Source of the DNA: Trachipleistophora hominis
Lineage: Eukaryota; Microsporidia; Pleistophoridae
Assembly: GCA_000316135.1 (NCBI GenBank)
Contig: JH994100.1
Location: forward strand, 1 to 18,945
Direction of reading: 5' to 3'
DNA: 18,945 nucleotides
Shown in pieces: positions 9,030 to 17,135 of this stretch (the first letter of the stretch is position 1; the number at the start of each line of letters is the position of its first letter). The translations under genes were made by a program, and so were the position numbers. The notes under the pieces were generated by a model that saw only the letters and a list, made by a program, of their open reading frames with translations, searched no databases and was not told the origin of the DNA.

Positions 9030-10121
9030 CTAAAGTGCAATCTTTATTAGAACAGATCGTAAAGTTAATATTTTTTATAGAACATGGTCATTATCACGTT
9101 AACTGCGTTGTACGTTACGTGGTAAGTAATTGTTATCGTTGATTGCTCTTAAACTGAGGAAATGGTCTAAAAGACAAAGATTATAATTGAAGAGAAAAAA
9201 CAAAATAATGATAACGTGATTCCATGGTTGGTTTCAATGGACCAGAAGAGTAGATTTGATTGGATGATGTTCTGTGAGATTATAATTAAACAGACTTTAG
9301 TAAAAAATAAAAAAAATGATAATGTAATAAATGACGATACACCGTGCTATCATTAGTTGAATGGTAAAACATTTTATTCATTGTTAATATGAAAGATCTG
9401 TTTTTGTTTCACATTATTAATTCGTAACATCACCAATCTTTACTATTTATAAATGATTTCAAATTGGTGCACATTTTCCTTGTTCTGTTCTTTAAAGCGT
9501 TTTTTGAATGTTTAATATAGGCCAATTATCTTTCTGTATTTATAGATTATATTTTATTTTTACTCCACCACAATTTTATACCACAGGTTTATTTCATTAT
9601 AACTCATCGTTACAATGTTATTTTACTATAATTCAATATTTTAAACTATTCTACGTTACAATACCATTTGATATCTCCTCCTCATCTTTAATATTCAATA
9701 ACCTATAACATGCATTAATCCTTCCTTTAATACTAGTAGTCCCTTTTTCAAGATTATCTCACAATCCTTTCTTTAATTTTTAATTCCTTCTTTAATACAT
9801 TAATCCTATCTTTAATTTTTAATCCCTTCTTAAAGATTATTTAACACCCTTCCTTAATATTAGCACCCCTTCTTACACCCATCCTTAATATTTAATCCTC
9901 TCTCTATACATTCCCTCCATCAGCACTTGCTCCCTTACCACCCAGTAAAACCCCACATATCAAATAAACACTAAAATACGGATCTAATAAAACAATACAA
10001 ACGTAGTACAACCCATCATAACATCCCGTCCTATCACAACATTTCGTTTCATTCGTTGTTTCACAAAAAGGGGAACATCCGATCAACTTTAAAAGTTTTT
10101 TGCCCTCAAGCACCCACAAAA
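9030..10121. other. Divergent upstream gap of metalloprotease and PRA1 genes
   Basis: No gene is visible. The left part (9030-9500) is AT-rich, with ACGTTA-type words near 9095-9120. From about 9700 the plus strand becomes a G-poor, pyrimidine- and A-rich tract with repeated CCTTAAT, TTTAAT and CTTCTTTAAT words (9715-9900), ending before the PRA1 start. It resembles the tract upstream of the Rab GDI gene in composition, though the repeat units differ. Confidence 0.6.
10085..10115 (+). promoter_or_regulatory. Possible core promoter of the PRA1 gene
   Basis: AACTTTAAAAGTT, an inverted repeat around a central A, is at 10085-10097, about 25 bases before the ATG. A CCC run lies at 10113-10115, six bases before the ATG. 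AT-rich boxes and C-runs close to the start are described for microsporidian genes. The pairing is suggestive but unproven here. Confidence 0.35.
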
Positions 10122-10619
10122 ATGGTACAAGGAGAGATCAACGAGGCAGCACACAAGGAATGCACGAGTTACGTAGACGCGTTCAAGGACGTGATCAAGT
10201 CATCGGAGGATGTTCGTACGTTCGTAGACATAAGTAATATGGGCATGCCACCCGCCGGAAAGGAGCACATTAAGCGGCGCGTGTCCTGCAATTTTGAGCG
10301 CTTCAAGGGCAACTATCTTATCATATCGTTTGTATTCATTGCCGTATTTCTTATACGGCAGCTTTCTGCACTTTTTGTGCTTGCGTTGTGGGCGGGCTAT
10401 TTCTTTGCGGCCGACTGTTTTGGCGACAAGTTTGCGGTGGGTGGTTATGAGCTGAAGAACGAGTACGTGATGTATTTTTGTATTGTGCTGACTGTACTTT
10501 ATCTTATCGTGTTTAACACCATTATAGTGTCTTTGATGGTAACGCTTTCTCTGTTTATGGTGGTGGTAGTTGCACACATGCTGTGCTACAAGGATGAGCC
10601 ATCGCTTGAGGATGTTTGA
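10122..10619 (+). CDS. PRA1/Yip3-family prenylated Rab acceptor
   Basis: The 165-residue protein matches the PRA1 family in length and layout. Residues 50-68 (IKRRVSCNFERFKGNYLII) contain the family's R-x-x-x-N-x-x-R-F-x-x-N-Y signature. Hydrophobic segments follow at about 65-78, 81-98, 115-131 and 133-153, forming the two hairpins typical of the family, with a short acidic tail. PRA1/Yip3 proteins sit in Golgi or ER membranes, bind prenylated Rab GTPases and can displace them from GDI. A Rab GDI gene lies 6.5 kb to the right. The frame is open further upstream, to a TTG at 10056, but the ATG at 10122 fits the family N-terminus and the CCC/ATGG context. Its 5' codons end often in A/C; from about 10,370 they favour G/T, and that bias continues past the stop. 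Confidence 0.88.
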   Translation: MVQGEINEAAHKECTSYVDAFKDVIKSSEDVRTFVDISNMGMPPAGKEHIKRRVSCNFERFKGNYLIISFVFIAVFLIRQLSALFVLALWAGYFFAADCFGDKFAVGGYELKNEYVMYFCIVLTVLYLIVFNTIIVSLMVTLSLFMVVVVAHMLCYKDEPSLEDV

Positions 10620-10635
10620 GTGGTGTGGTGTAGAA

Positions 10636-10641
10636 AATAAA
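10636..10641 (+). terminator. Likely polyadenylation signal of the PRA1 gene
   Basis: AATAAA begins 17 bases after the TGA at 10617-10619. Such short distances are typical of microsporidian 3' ends, although the hexamer alone is weak evidence. Confidence 0.4.
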
Positions 10642-10683
10642 GGATGGTTGATAATACGATGGTTGTTAATTTATAAGTAGTAT

Positions 10684-10725
10684 TTGATGAGTATTAATTG
10701 ACGAGTATTAATTGATGAGTAATAT
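10684..10725. repeat. 14-bp tandem repeat, three units
   Basis: The units TTGATGAGTATTAA (10684-10697), TTGACGAGTATTAA (10698-10711) and TTGATGAGTAATAT (10712-10725) are adjacent. They lie in the C-poor tract just after the PRA1 gene. Confidence 0.75.
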
Positions 10726-11057
10726 CTAAGAATAATATTATATGTGTATTATTTAATGAGTAGTATCTAAGATAAGATGTTACTTCTACATTTCTTATTA
10801 ATCTACAATTCTTACCAATCCTATGATCAATAATTTATTATTTTCATTATCCTATAATTCATAATTTTTATCTAACCGTCTGATAAGGCGTAGAACAATA
10901 GTTTGTTATTAAAAATTTATTTTTTATTTCTACCACGTGTTAATTCCCTTGCAATTACTATGCGTACCAATTCTAACAATTTTATTGTTTAGAGATTAAA
11001 ATAAAATTTGTTATAATTTGTTATTCTAACGTAATTATAACGTACTAATTATAACGT

Positions 11058-11376
11058 ATGCACTCTCACCATATATCTACCCTATTCATTCGTATCTATT
11101 CTTATCTCATATCTATTCTCATACATTCATATCTACTCTCATCCTATCCTATGTCTACTCTCCTCTCATCCTACACTCCTCTCATCCTATCCTATAGCTA
11201 CTCTCATCTCATAACTACTCTCATCTCATCCTATCCTATAGCTACTCTCATCTCATAACTACTCTCATCTCATACCCACACTCATCCTATCCTAGACCTA
11301 TACATACACTTAAAGCTCATACCTATACCTACAACTAAGACTCATCCTATCCACCCATCCTACACCTACACCTACA
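11058..11376. repeat. Pyrimidine-rich minisatellite with a 44-bp higher-order unit
   Basis: Variants of CTCATCCTATCCTA and CTACTCTCATCTCAT fill this stretch. One 44-base combination starts at 11196 and again at 11240; the second copy holds for about 36 bases. The repeats stop at the helicase stop codon (TAG, minus strand, 11378-11380). Confidence 0.75.
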
Positions 11377-11377
11377 A

Positions 11378-14300
11378 CTAAAGCTCATCCAGAAATCGGC
11401 AAACATTCTCATTCTCAAGAATGAACACCTCCTTGCCATACGCATTCAAAACATTCACCATCTCCAAACTAAAACAGCCTTTGATAACGATAAGATCGTA
11501 CACGTTAAGATCAGGCACTGCATGCAGTGCCCTTGGCACTACAGTGCGTACACCTGTACGATCATCCCCGTACGAGTGCTCCTCAACGATGAGCACCTCT
11601 CCACGCGCATTCTTAAGAAAACGTTTCATCTCCTCGTTCATCAACATCATACGCTCACGCTTGTAGAACAGCCTGAAAATGACGAGCCTGTAATTAAACG
11701 CTGCGATGTATGCCGGGCCTTGGCCCGGCACAGGAACAATCGTTTGGGAACGGCCCGTACGCTCAGACACAACAACAACACGCACATCAACGAGCGCACG
11801 TGCAAAGTAAAACACGGCCTTGCCGTGCAGCACGGCTGCGTACGTGCAGTTCTCATCACGTCCTTCGTACACGAAGCAAAAAATGCTTTCATCGGCGTTG
11901 CTGTCGATGCTTAGCACGCTGCACTCGTGTCCGTTAACGGAGAGTACATCGATACGTGCGCGTGCAGCGCACGTATTACCGCCCCTGTGCTCGATACGCA
12001 TGCGCAAGCGCATGATCCGTTCGCACAGCGCGTAGCTGTGCGCAAGCATTGCGAGCTGCTCAAGCGCGCCCATCACTCGGCCCACGTTCTTAAGAACAAA
12101 CGCAAGATCAGACACCAAGGAGAAGATCGCAGTGCTCATCTGCATGAGATGCATGGCTGTGAGGAACAGCAGTTTCTCGCAGGGTGTTACTTCCACGGCA
12201 GCACTCATTCCCACCGTTGTAAGCACGAACTGCTGTTCGTTCTGCCGTACGAGAATGTCCCCGAACTCTTTGGTGCCAAAGATTGTGCTCAAGATTTGCA
12301 CCTCCAGCGCTGAAAGTGCGCGTGCAACGAAAGAACCAAATTTTGATTTGAAGAGCAGCAGATCGTTGTTAGCGTTGCATGCCGTGCTCAATGCCGCAAA
12401 TTTCTGCGTAAGGCTGTTATCATGAGGAGTGATAGGAACGTTAACATTGTCATTATTAGTGTGATTATTAGTATCATTAAGTACTTTCTCCTGTCTCTCC
12501 GCGTTTGTATTCTTAATATTCTTAACATTGTTAGTGTCATTAGGAACTTTCTCCTGTCTCTCTTCCTCAAACCTATCATTAATCCTATCATTAACCCTAT
12601 CATTATCATTAACCCTATCATTACCACCCGTCCTGCCACTAACCCTCCTATCGCTAACTGCCCCGCCACTAACCGCCCTGTCACTAACCCTAACATCATG
12701 ACCCGCAGATACAAACCGTACAAACACCACTAAAGTACTAAAATCAAGATAATAATACGCTGCCACCCGTCCCTCCCACGTACACCCCAGTCCTTCCCCT
12801 CTCTCCACCATCCCGCACTCCTCAAGCTTACGCACCGCAAGCTCAACGAGCCCATCTACCTCATGCTCATCCTCCATCCCATAATACCGCGCATTACGCC
12901 GTACACGCACCGCCATGTACGTCCTGCCGAACCATTGCTTGCATTCCTGCTCGTCTTTTACTGCCAGCCGTGCTATCTCCGCATTCAGCACGTTCACCAG
13001 GCTGTGCAGCAGCGTGCTCTCAAGCGGCAGCTGCCTCTTGAGCCGTGCCACGTAAAACGGCAGGTCGTTCGTTATAACGAACGCTCTGGCGAGCGTATGC
13101 TGGGCGGTGTAGTCTATACGGCCTGCCCGGCCTATGATCTGCAGCACGTCACTTATACTAACGTTCCTGTGCCTGCCATCGCTGTAGTACTCCGTGCCCC
13201 TGATGAACACGTTCTCTGCCGGCAGGTTAACGCCCCATGCCAGTGTTTTCGTGCACACCACGTATTTTAGCTCCTTTCGTCTGAACAGCTCCTCTACGTG
13301 CAGCCTTTGCTGTCTGGGCAGCCCTGCGTTGTGAACGCCCACCCCGTTGTTTAGGAGGTATGCAAAGGATGCCGGTCTGGTGTACGTCTCGTTACGTATC
13401 AGCCGTTTTACTAACAGCGTTGCTGTTTTAAAGCACTCGTAACGGCTGTTCACGAAGATAAGGGACTGATTGTTGCACAGCAGCAGTTTTTCTATGAGGA
13501 TTTCATCAAAGTTGTTCACCGTAACGATTTTTGTGCGTTTGTTTGATTTAGGGTGTTTATTAGACGAGGGGTTAGACGGGTGTTTAGACGGGTGGTTAGA
13601 CAGGTGGTTAGAGGGGTGGTTAGACGAGGGGCCGTAGGATCTGTTAGGGTGTTTATTAGAGGAGGGGTTGTTAGGAAATCTACTGGATGAGGATCGGTTA
13701 GGTAATTTATTAGAGGAGGGGTTGTTAATTTGATCCATTCGATTAGAGAACGCATTCGCTTGACCCTTTACTTGAACGTTAACCTCACGTATCTGATCCA
13801 CTCCTCCATACTTGCCATCCAACCCCTCTCCACCATTATAATCCCGTCCATACCCCTCACGCCTGCATCGCAGCTCCTCCTCACTCATCCTGATCTCCTC
13901 CTTTCCCCCAACAACACAACACTCAACCGCAACAGCCCTCCGCTCATCCCCATAACAAAACACCGCACCCCTCAGAAATTCCCCAACATTGTAAACGTTC
14001 GGCACAGTCGCACTCAGCCCAACAATCCTGGTCCTGCCGATAAAACGGGCAACGAGTGCTTCTATGACACTGCCACGCTCTTCTTCTAGGAGGTGTATCT
14101 CGTCTATGATTAGAAGGTCGAAGGGGAAGTTGAAGGACAGTTTGCGGGTGGAGGCGTCCAATTTTTCGGGGGTTGTTACTACGATGTGCGTGTTTAGGGA
14201 TTGATTGGGAGTATCACCGGTGTATTCCATTACGTCCATGCATTTAGTGCCGTACCGGTTGTTATGCGGTGGTTTACCGAAGGGCGTGCTGTACGTGTTA

Positions 14301-15748
14301 TCATCAGGCCTTGTCTTAGGATGGGTAGTCTTAAGATCAGAGGGGTTGGTGTTATCATCATAATTAGGGATAGAGTTAGGGATAGTGTTAGTCTTAACAT
14401 TAGGGTTGGTCTTAACATTAGGGTTAGACCTTATCTTAGAATCAGATCTCTTAGAATTAGATCTCTTAGAATTAGATCTCTTAGAATTAGATCCCTTAAA
14501 ATTATCAAACCCCTCAACATCCTTACAATGGTTAACCTCCTCATCATTAAAATTACCATCCACACTCCTACCGTTACCACCCCTTAAAGATACAAAATTA
14601 CTCTTCTCTTCACACTCCACCGCTCTATCAATCCTCCTCCTCAACCGTGCACACTCCTCACAACTGAACGTTCTCCTCAACTTCCCTACAATTTCCGTTG
14701 CTAACGCACGCAAAGGCACCACATACACAACGCGCGTTGCTCCCATAATGCACATCATCGCTACGTCTGTCTTGCCGGTGCCTGTAGGTGCTGCAAGCAC
14801 GAAATTATTGTTGGTACGTGCTATCGTGTGCAGCTCACTCTGGATGCTGTTGAATCGTTTGTATGGGAACATTTTGTACGGGTTGATTGCCGTTGGCAGG
14901 TCGTGCTGTATCGGTTTGGGCGGTATTACCACTTCGGTGTAATACTGCGTCTTCTTCTTGTGTGCGCTCAGGATGAGCGTACGCTGTTCTATTAAAAACG
15001 GTATTTCTTGCACGTATGCTGGGCCTAGCATGTCGTACAGCAGTATGTCTGGATGCTCTGAGTGCGTAAGCGTGAAGAGCATCTTCTTTGCCTGTGATAC
15101 GTCCAGTTTTAAGTCCTGTGCTATCTTTTTAATGGTGTTGTTCATAATTTCAGCGTTTTTATCGGGTTCTTCTTGTAGTTCAGCATTGGTTGTTCTGATG
15201 GCCGTCCTTTTTCTACCGTTTTTAGAATCTTTACGCGTTCCTTCTTTACCTCCCTTAACGTTTTTATTGCGTTCTCTAACGGTGCTGTTGCGTTCTCTAA
15301 CGTTTTTATTACTGCGTTGATTCTTTTCTTTACTGCTAGTACGTGCTTTCTCTTCATTAGCACTTCTATCGTAGTTAACATTCCCATCATGGTTAACATT
15401 TCTATCGTAGTTACCATTTACCCTCTCCAAAACATCCTCTTCATCAATACTTACCTCTCTAACACTCTCTCTATCACTAACACTCTCTTTATCACTAACA
15501 CTCTCTCTAACACCCTCTCTATCACTAACACTCTCTCTATCACTAGCACCCTCTCTAACATCCTCTTCTTCTCTCCTACCTCGCTCTTTCTCTCCAGTCA
15601 TAAGGGTTTCTCTCTCATTCTTCAATTTCTTACCGTTCATTTTCATACCACAACAACCGATCACAACAATTAAAGAGCGTTTGTTTACGATGACTCGTTT
15701 CATACGAGTGATCATAGACATTAAGATTGAAACAATAAAATGATACAT
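11378..15748 (-). CDS. Ski2-like DEIH helicase of the Brr2/Slh1 (ASCC3) family
   Basis: The 1456-residue protein has one full helicase cassette. A PWI-like N-terminal segment is near 207-260. Motif I is APTGTGKT (320-327, Lys326) and Ib is TTPEK (about 524). The DEIH box is at 549-552, followed by RIVGLSATVPN. HNAGLPRQQR and TLAWGVNLPAENV lie downstream, and motif VI is QIIGRAGR (870-877). A winged helix is at about 900-1000, Sec63-like helices at about 1120-1250 and an FN3-like strand region at about 1255-1340. DEIHLL..ERG and the winged-helix/Sec63 order place it with Brr2 (spliceosome) or Slh1/ASCC3 (stalled-ribosome rescue); I cannot separate these. Family members normally have two cassettes and about 2000 residues. 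Here residues 1345-1456 look like a decayed start of cassette 2. Repetitive insertions fill loops at about 380-510, 640-740 and 1020-1110. The start is uncertain: residues 1-35 are hydrophobic and unlike the family, so Met36 or Met38 may be used. Confidence 0.88.
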   Translation of the reverse strand: MYHFIVSILMSMITRMKRVIVNKRSLIVVIGCCGMKMNGKKLKNERETLMTGEKERGRREEEDVREGASDRESVSDREGVRESVSDKESVSDRESVREVSIDEEDVLERVNGNYDRNVNHDGNVNYDRSANEEKARTSSKEKNQRSNKNVRERNSTVRERNKNVKGGKEGTRKDSKNGRKRTAIRTTNAELQEEPDKNAEIMNNTIKKIAQDLKLDVSQAKKMLFTLTHSEHPDILLYDMLGPAYVQEIPFLIEQRTLILSAHKKKTQYYTEVVIPPKPIQHDLPTAINPYKMFPYKRFNSIQSELHTIARTNNNFVLAAPTGTGKTDVAMMCIMGATRVVYVVPLRALATEIVGKLRRTFSCEECARLRRRIDRAVECEEKSNFVSLRGGNGRSVDGNFNDEEVNHCKDVEGFDNFKGSNSKRSNSKRSNSKRSDSKIRSNPNVKTNPNVKTNTIPNSIPNYDDNTNPSDLKTTHPKTRPDDNTYSTPFGKPPHNNRYGTKCMDVMEYTGDTPNQSLNTHIVVTTPEKLDASTRKLSFNFPFDLLIIDEIHLLEEERGSVIEALVARFIGRTRIVGLSATVPNVYNVGEFLRGAVFCYGDERRAVAVECCVVGGKEEIRMSEEELRCRREGYGRDYNGGEGLDGKYGGVDQIREVNVQVKGQANAFSNRMDQINNPSSNKLPNRSSSSRFPNNPSSNKHPNRSYGPSSNHPSNHLSNHPSKHPSNPSSNKHPKSNKRTKIVTVNNFDEILIEKLLLCNNQSLIFVNSRYECFKTATLLVKRLIRNETYTRPASFAYLLNNGVGVHNAGLPRQQRLHVEELFRRKELKYVVCTKTLAWGVNLPAENVFIRGTEYYSDGRHRNVSISDVLQIIGRAGRIDYTAQHTLARAFVITNDLPFYVARLKRQLPLESTLLHSLVNVLNAEIARLAVKDEQECKQWFGRTYMAVRVRRNARYYGMEDEHEVDGLVELAVRKLEECGMVERGEGLGCTWEGRVAAYYYLDFSTLVVFVRFVSAGHDVRVSDRAVSGGAVSDRRVSGRTGGNDRVNDNDRVNDRINDRFEEERQEKVPNDTNNVKNIKNTNAERQEKVLNDTNNHTNNDNVNVPITPHDNSLTQKFAALSTACNANNDLLLFKSKFGSFVARALSALEVQILSTIFGTKEFGDILVRQNEQQFVLTTVGMSAAVEVTPCEKLLFLTAMHLMQMSTAIFSLVSDLAFVLKNVGRVMGALEQLAMLAHSYALCERIMRLRMRIEHRGGNTCAARARIDVLSVNGHECSVLSIDSNADESIFCFVYEGRDENCTYAAVLHGKAVFYFARALVDVRVVVVSERTGRSQTIVPVPGQGPAYIAAFNYRLVIFRLFYKRERMMLMNEEMKRFLKNARGEVLIVEEHSYGDDRTGVRTVVPRALHAVPDLNVYDLIVIKGCFSLEMVNVLNAYGKEVFILENENVCRFLDEL
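11711..11730. repeat. GC-rich inverted repeat inside the helicase gene
   Basis: TGCCGGGCC (11711-11719) and GGCCCGGCA (11722-11730) are perfect inverted copies separated by TT. In the coding strand this is a codon run for Pro-Gly-Gln-Gly-Pro-Ala at about residue 1340, at the border between the FN3-like region and the decayed tail. Confidence 0.8.
12540..12700 (-). repeat. Coding low-complexity repeats between winged helix and Sec63 region
   Basis: Repeated CCTATCATTAAC- and CCACTAACC-type words on the plus strand encode short Asn-Asp-Arg-Val and Val-Ser-Asp/Gly-Arg repeats at about residues 1020-1070 of the helicase. A nearby pair of RQEKV-NDTNN blocks extends the zone to about residue 1100. 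Confidence 0.7.
13066..13083. repeat. 18-base perfect palindrome in the helicase gene
   Basis: CGTTCGTTATAACGAACG equals its own reverse complement. It encodes part of FVITN, in the conserved stretch just after motif VI. Confidence 0.8.
13545..13735 (-). repeat. Coding Ser/Asn/His/Pro repeats in the helicase
   Basis: The plus strand shows tandem GGTGGTTAGACG-like 12-base words and GAGGAGGGGTTGTTAG-like longer words. They encode SNHPSNH-type and NPSSNKHPN-type repeats at about residues 670-735, an insertion between the first RecA domain (after SATVPN) and the second. The tract is G-rich and C-poor on the plus strand. Confidence 0.8.
14444..14488 (-). repeat. Coding 15-bp minisatellite (NSKRS) in the helicase
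   Basis: Three perfect units of AGATCTCTTAGAATT are followed by a partial one and preceded by a diverged one. They encode Asn-Ser-Lys-Arg-Ser repeats in the insertion between motif I and the DEIH box. Confidence 0.85.
15463..15558 (-). repeat. Coding 18/12-bp minisatellite (SDRESV) near the helicase N-terminus
   Basis: Eighteen-base units such as CACTCTCTCTATCACTAA (15463-15480, 15481-15498, 15511-15528, 15529-15546) alternate with shortened 12-base units (15499-15510, 15547-15558). They encode Val-Ser-Asp-Arg-Glu-Ser repeats at about residues 64-95. Confidence 0.85.
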
Positions 15749-15844
15749 TAGATGATTTAAACAAGACTAACGATATTTAATGTATTTAACGTACGTAATA
15801 GGATGTATTGCCTTACCGTGTTGATTTGTAACGATGTAATTTTA

Positions 15845-15863
15845 ATCGTTTGATTAAAACGAT
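15845..15863 (-). promoter_or_regulatory. Hairpin about 100 bases upstream of the helicase start
   Basis: ATCGTTT (15845-15851) and AAACGAT (15857-15863) are perfect inverted arms around a five-base loop. This could be an operator-like site or a 5' leader structure. AT-rich context makes chance possible. Confidence 0.35.
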
Positions 15864-16106
15864 GTTAACCGTTTCATCTGCTATTTCTAACAAAATAGGA
15901 ACAGCTACTGATGAATTACTTACCTTTTATAAACATTGTAATCGTTTATTGTACAGCACTGCTGTTAAAATTATCATTTATCACGTTAAATACGAAAATT
16001 ATTTAATTTGTAATAATTTGTAACAATTTGTTCTTTTCTAAAAAGAATGTCAGTGTGATGAAGCGTTGAACAACATTCTTTATGTTAAAAAGTAATTGTA
16101 CCGTTA

Positions 16107-16187
16107 ACGTTAATGCATAGTATGATGAGTACATCATACGTTAATGTACGTTTAATACAATTCTTTGCAGCATACGTTACGTTAATG
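16107..16187. promoter_or_regulatory. Three ACGTTAATG words around a perfect hairpin
   Basis: ACGTTAATG occurs at 16107-16115, 16138-16146 and 16179-16187. Between the first two lies GTATGATG (16120-16127) with its inverted copy CATCATAC (16132-16139) around a four-base loop. The cluster is 360-440 bases upstream of the helicase start and about 950 upstream of the GDI start. Confidence 0.45.
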
Positions 16188-16336
16188 ATCGTAATATTAC
16201 GTTACATCTAAATAACAAGAATCTCCTCAAAAACACGTACAATACGATAATTTATTCTAATTCTTAATCTCTTTCCTTATTAACGTAGTAATCATAGGTA
16301 AGATTAGGTAACCTGTTTAAAGTATCTCCTCATATT

Positions 16337-16457
16337 AACAGTCCTTTAACAATCCTTTAACAGTCCTTTAACAATTCTTTAACAGTTCTTTAACAATCCT
16401 TTAACAGTCCTTTAACAGTCCTTTAACAGTCCTTTAACAGTCCTTTAACATTCCGTT
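16337..16457. repeat. 11-bp tandem array, eleven units
   Basis: The unit is AACAGTCCTTT with variants AACAATCCTTT, AACAATTCTTT and AACAGTTCTTT. Ten units run without a gap from 16337 to 16446, and a degenerate eleventh (AACATTCCGTT) ends at 16457. The last four full units are identical. Confidence 0.95.
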
Positions 16458-16730
16458 GTTAAAGTAGAAGAGAATGAAATATTAAAATTTAATTAATAAT
16501 TTTATTATTAACAGTACCATAGGATTATATTATAATCAAAAGATAAATTAATGTTAAAGATTGTAATTAAGGTTATAGAAGAGATCATAGTATTAATAAA
16601 GTTATAATAATATTTTATAAATTACATCTCTTTAGTTCTTTATCTTTAGATATTTACTTTTTGTAATATTTTTTACATCCATTGAATCTTAATCATTTGT
16701 TATCCTTAATCTTAACAATCACTTATTGCT

Positions 16731-16832
16731 AATCATTCATTCCTAATCATTCATTCCTAATCATTCATTCCTGATCACTCATCCTAACAATCACTAATTG
16801 CTAATCACTCATACTAACAATCACTAATTGCT
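16731..16832. repeat. 14-bp and 30-bp tandem repeats upstream of Rab GDI
   Basis: AATCATTCATTCCT occurs three times in a row (16731-16772). A 30-base unit beginning AACAATCACTAATTGCT starts at 16786 and is repeated in part from 16816. Confidence 0.85.
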
Positions 16833-16908
16833 AACAATCCCCGATTTTATCACCAATTATCCTTAATCCTAACAATTCTAAATCCTAATCACTCATTCCT
16901 CATTCCCA

Positions 16909-17087
16909 AATCCTAATCACTCATCCTCCCCAATCTTAACCTCCAATCCTAATCACTCAATCCTAATCACTCATCCTCCCCAATCTTAACCTCTAATCCT
17001 AATCACTCATCCTCCCCATGCTTAACCTCCAATCCTAATCACTCAATCCTTAATCCTAATCACTCATCCTCCCCATGCTTAACCTCC
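16909..17087. repeat. 36-bp minisatellite, four units with 14-bp spacers, at the Rab GDI promoter
   Basis: A 36-base unit beginning AATCCTAATCACTCATCC occurs at 16909-16944, 16959-16994, 16995-17030 and 17052-17087. Units 1 and 2 are separated by a 14-base piece that repeats the unit's own start. Units 3 and 4 are separated by the same piece plus seven bases. Units 1-2 carry CCAATC and units 3-4 carry CCATGC at the same place. The array ends 48 bases before the ATG. Confidence 0.95.
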
Positions 17088-17130
17088 AATCCTCAACCAT
17101 CCCAAAAATTAATCAAACATTTGTTGTGTA

Positions 17131-17135
17131 CCCCC
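17131..17135 (+). promoter_or_regulatory. C-run directly before the Rab GDI start
   Basis: Five C's directly precede the ATGG at 17136. CCC-like signals close to start codons are reported for microsporidian genes, and this favours the ATG over the in-frame TTG at 17121. Confidence 0.45.

Larger units (their letters stand above)
10620..11377. other. Convergent gap between PRA1 and helicase genes
   Basis: There is no gene. Bases 10620-10782 are almost C-free on the plus strand (4 C in 164 bases). The composition then reverses: 11101-11400, which includes the last codons of the helicase gene, has only 10 G in 300 bases. The right part is made of CTACTCTCATCTCAT-type words, with a 44-bp unit listed separately. 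Confidence 0.7.
15749..17135. other. Divergent upstream gap of helicase and Rab GDI genes
   Basis: No gene is seen in 1.39 kb. The left part holds a hairpin (15845-15863) and a cluster of ACGTTAATG words (16107-16187) upstream of the helicase. An 11-bp repeat array (16337-16457) is followed by AT-rich sequence. From 16,680 to the GDI start the plus strand is nearly G-free (9 G in 16681-17100) and built of TAATCACTCATCC-type repeats. Confidence 0.7.

Noticed and set aside
16909..17087. Repeat-spacer pattern suggestive of CRISPR
   Set aside because: The spacers are pieces of the repeat itself and of unequal length, and the genome is eukaryotic.
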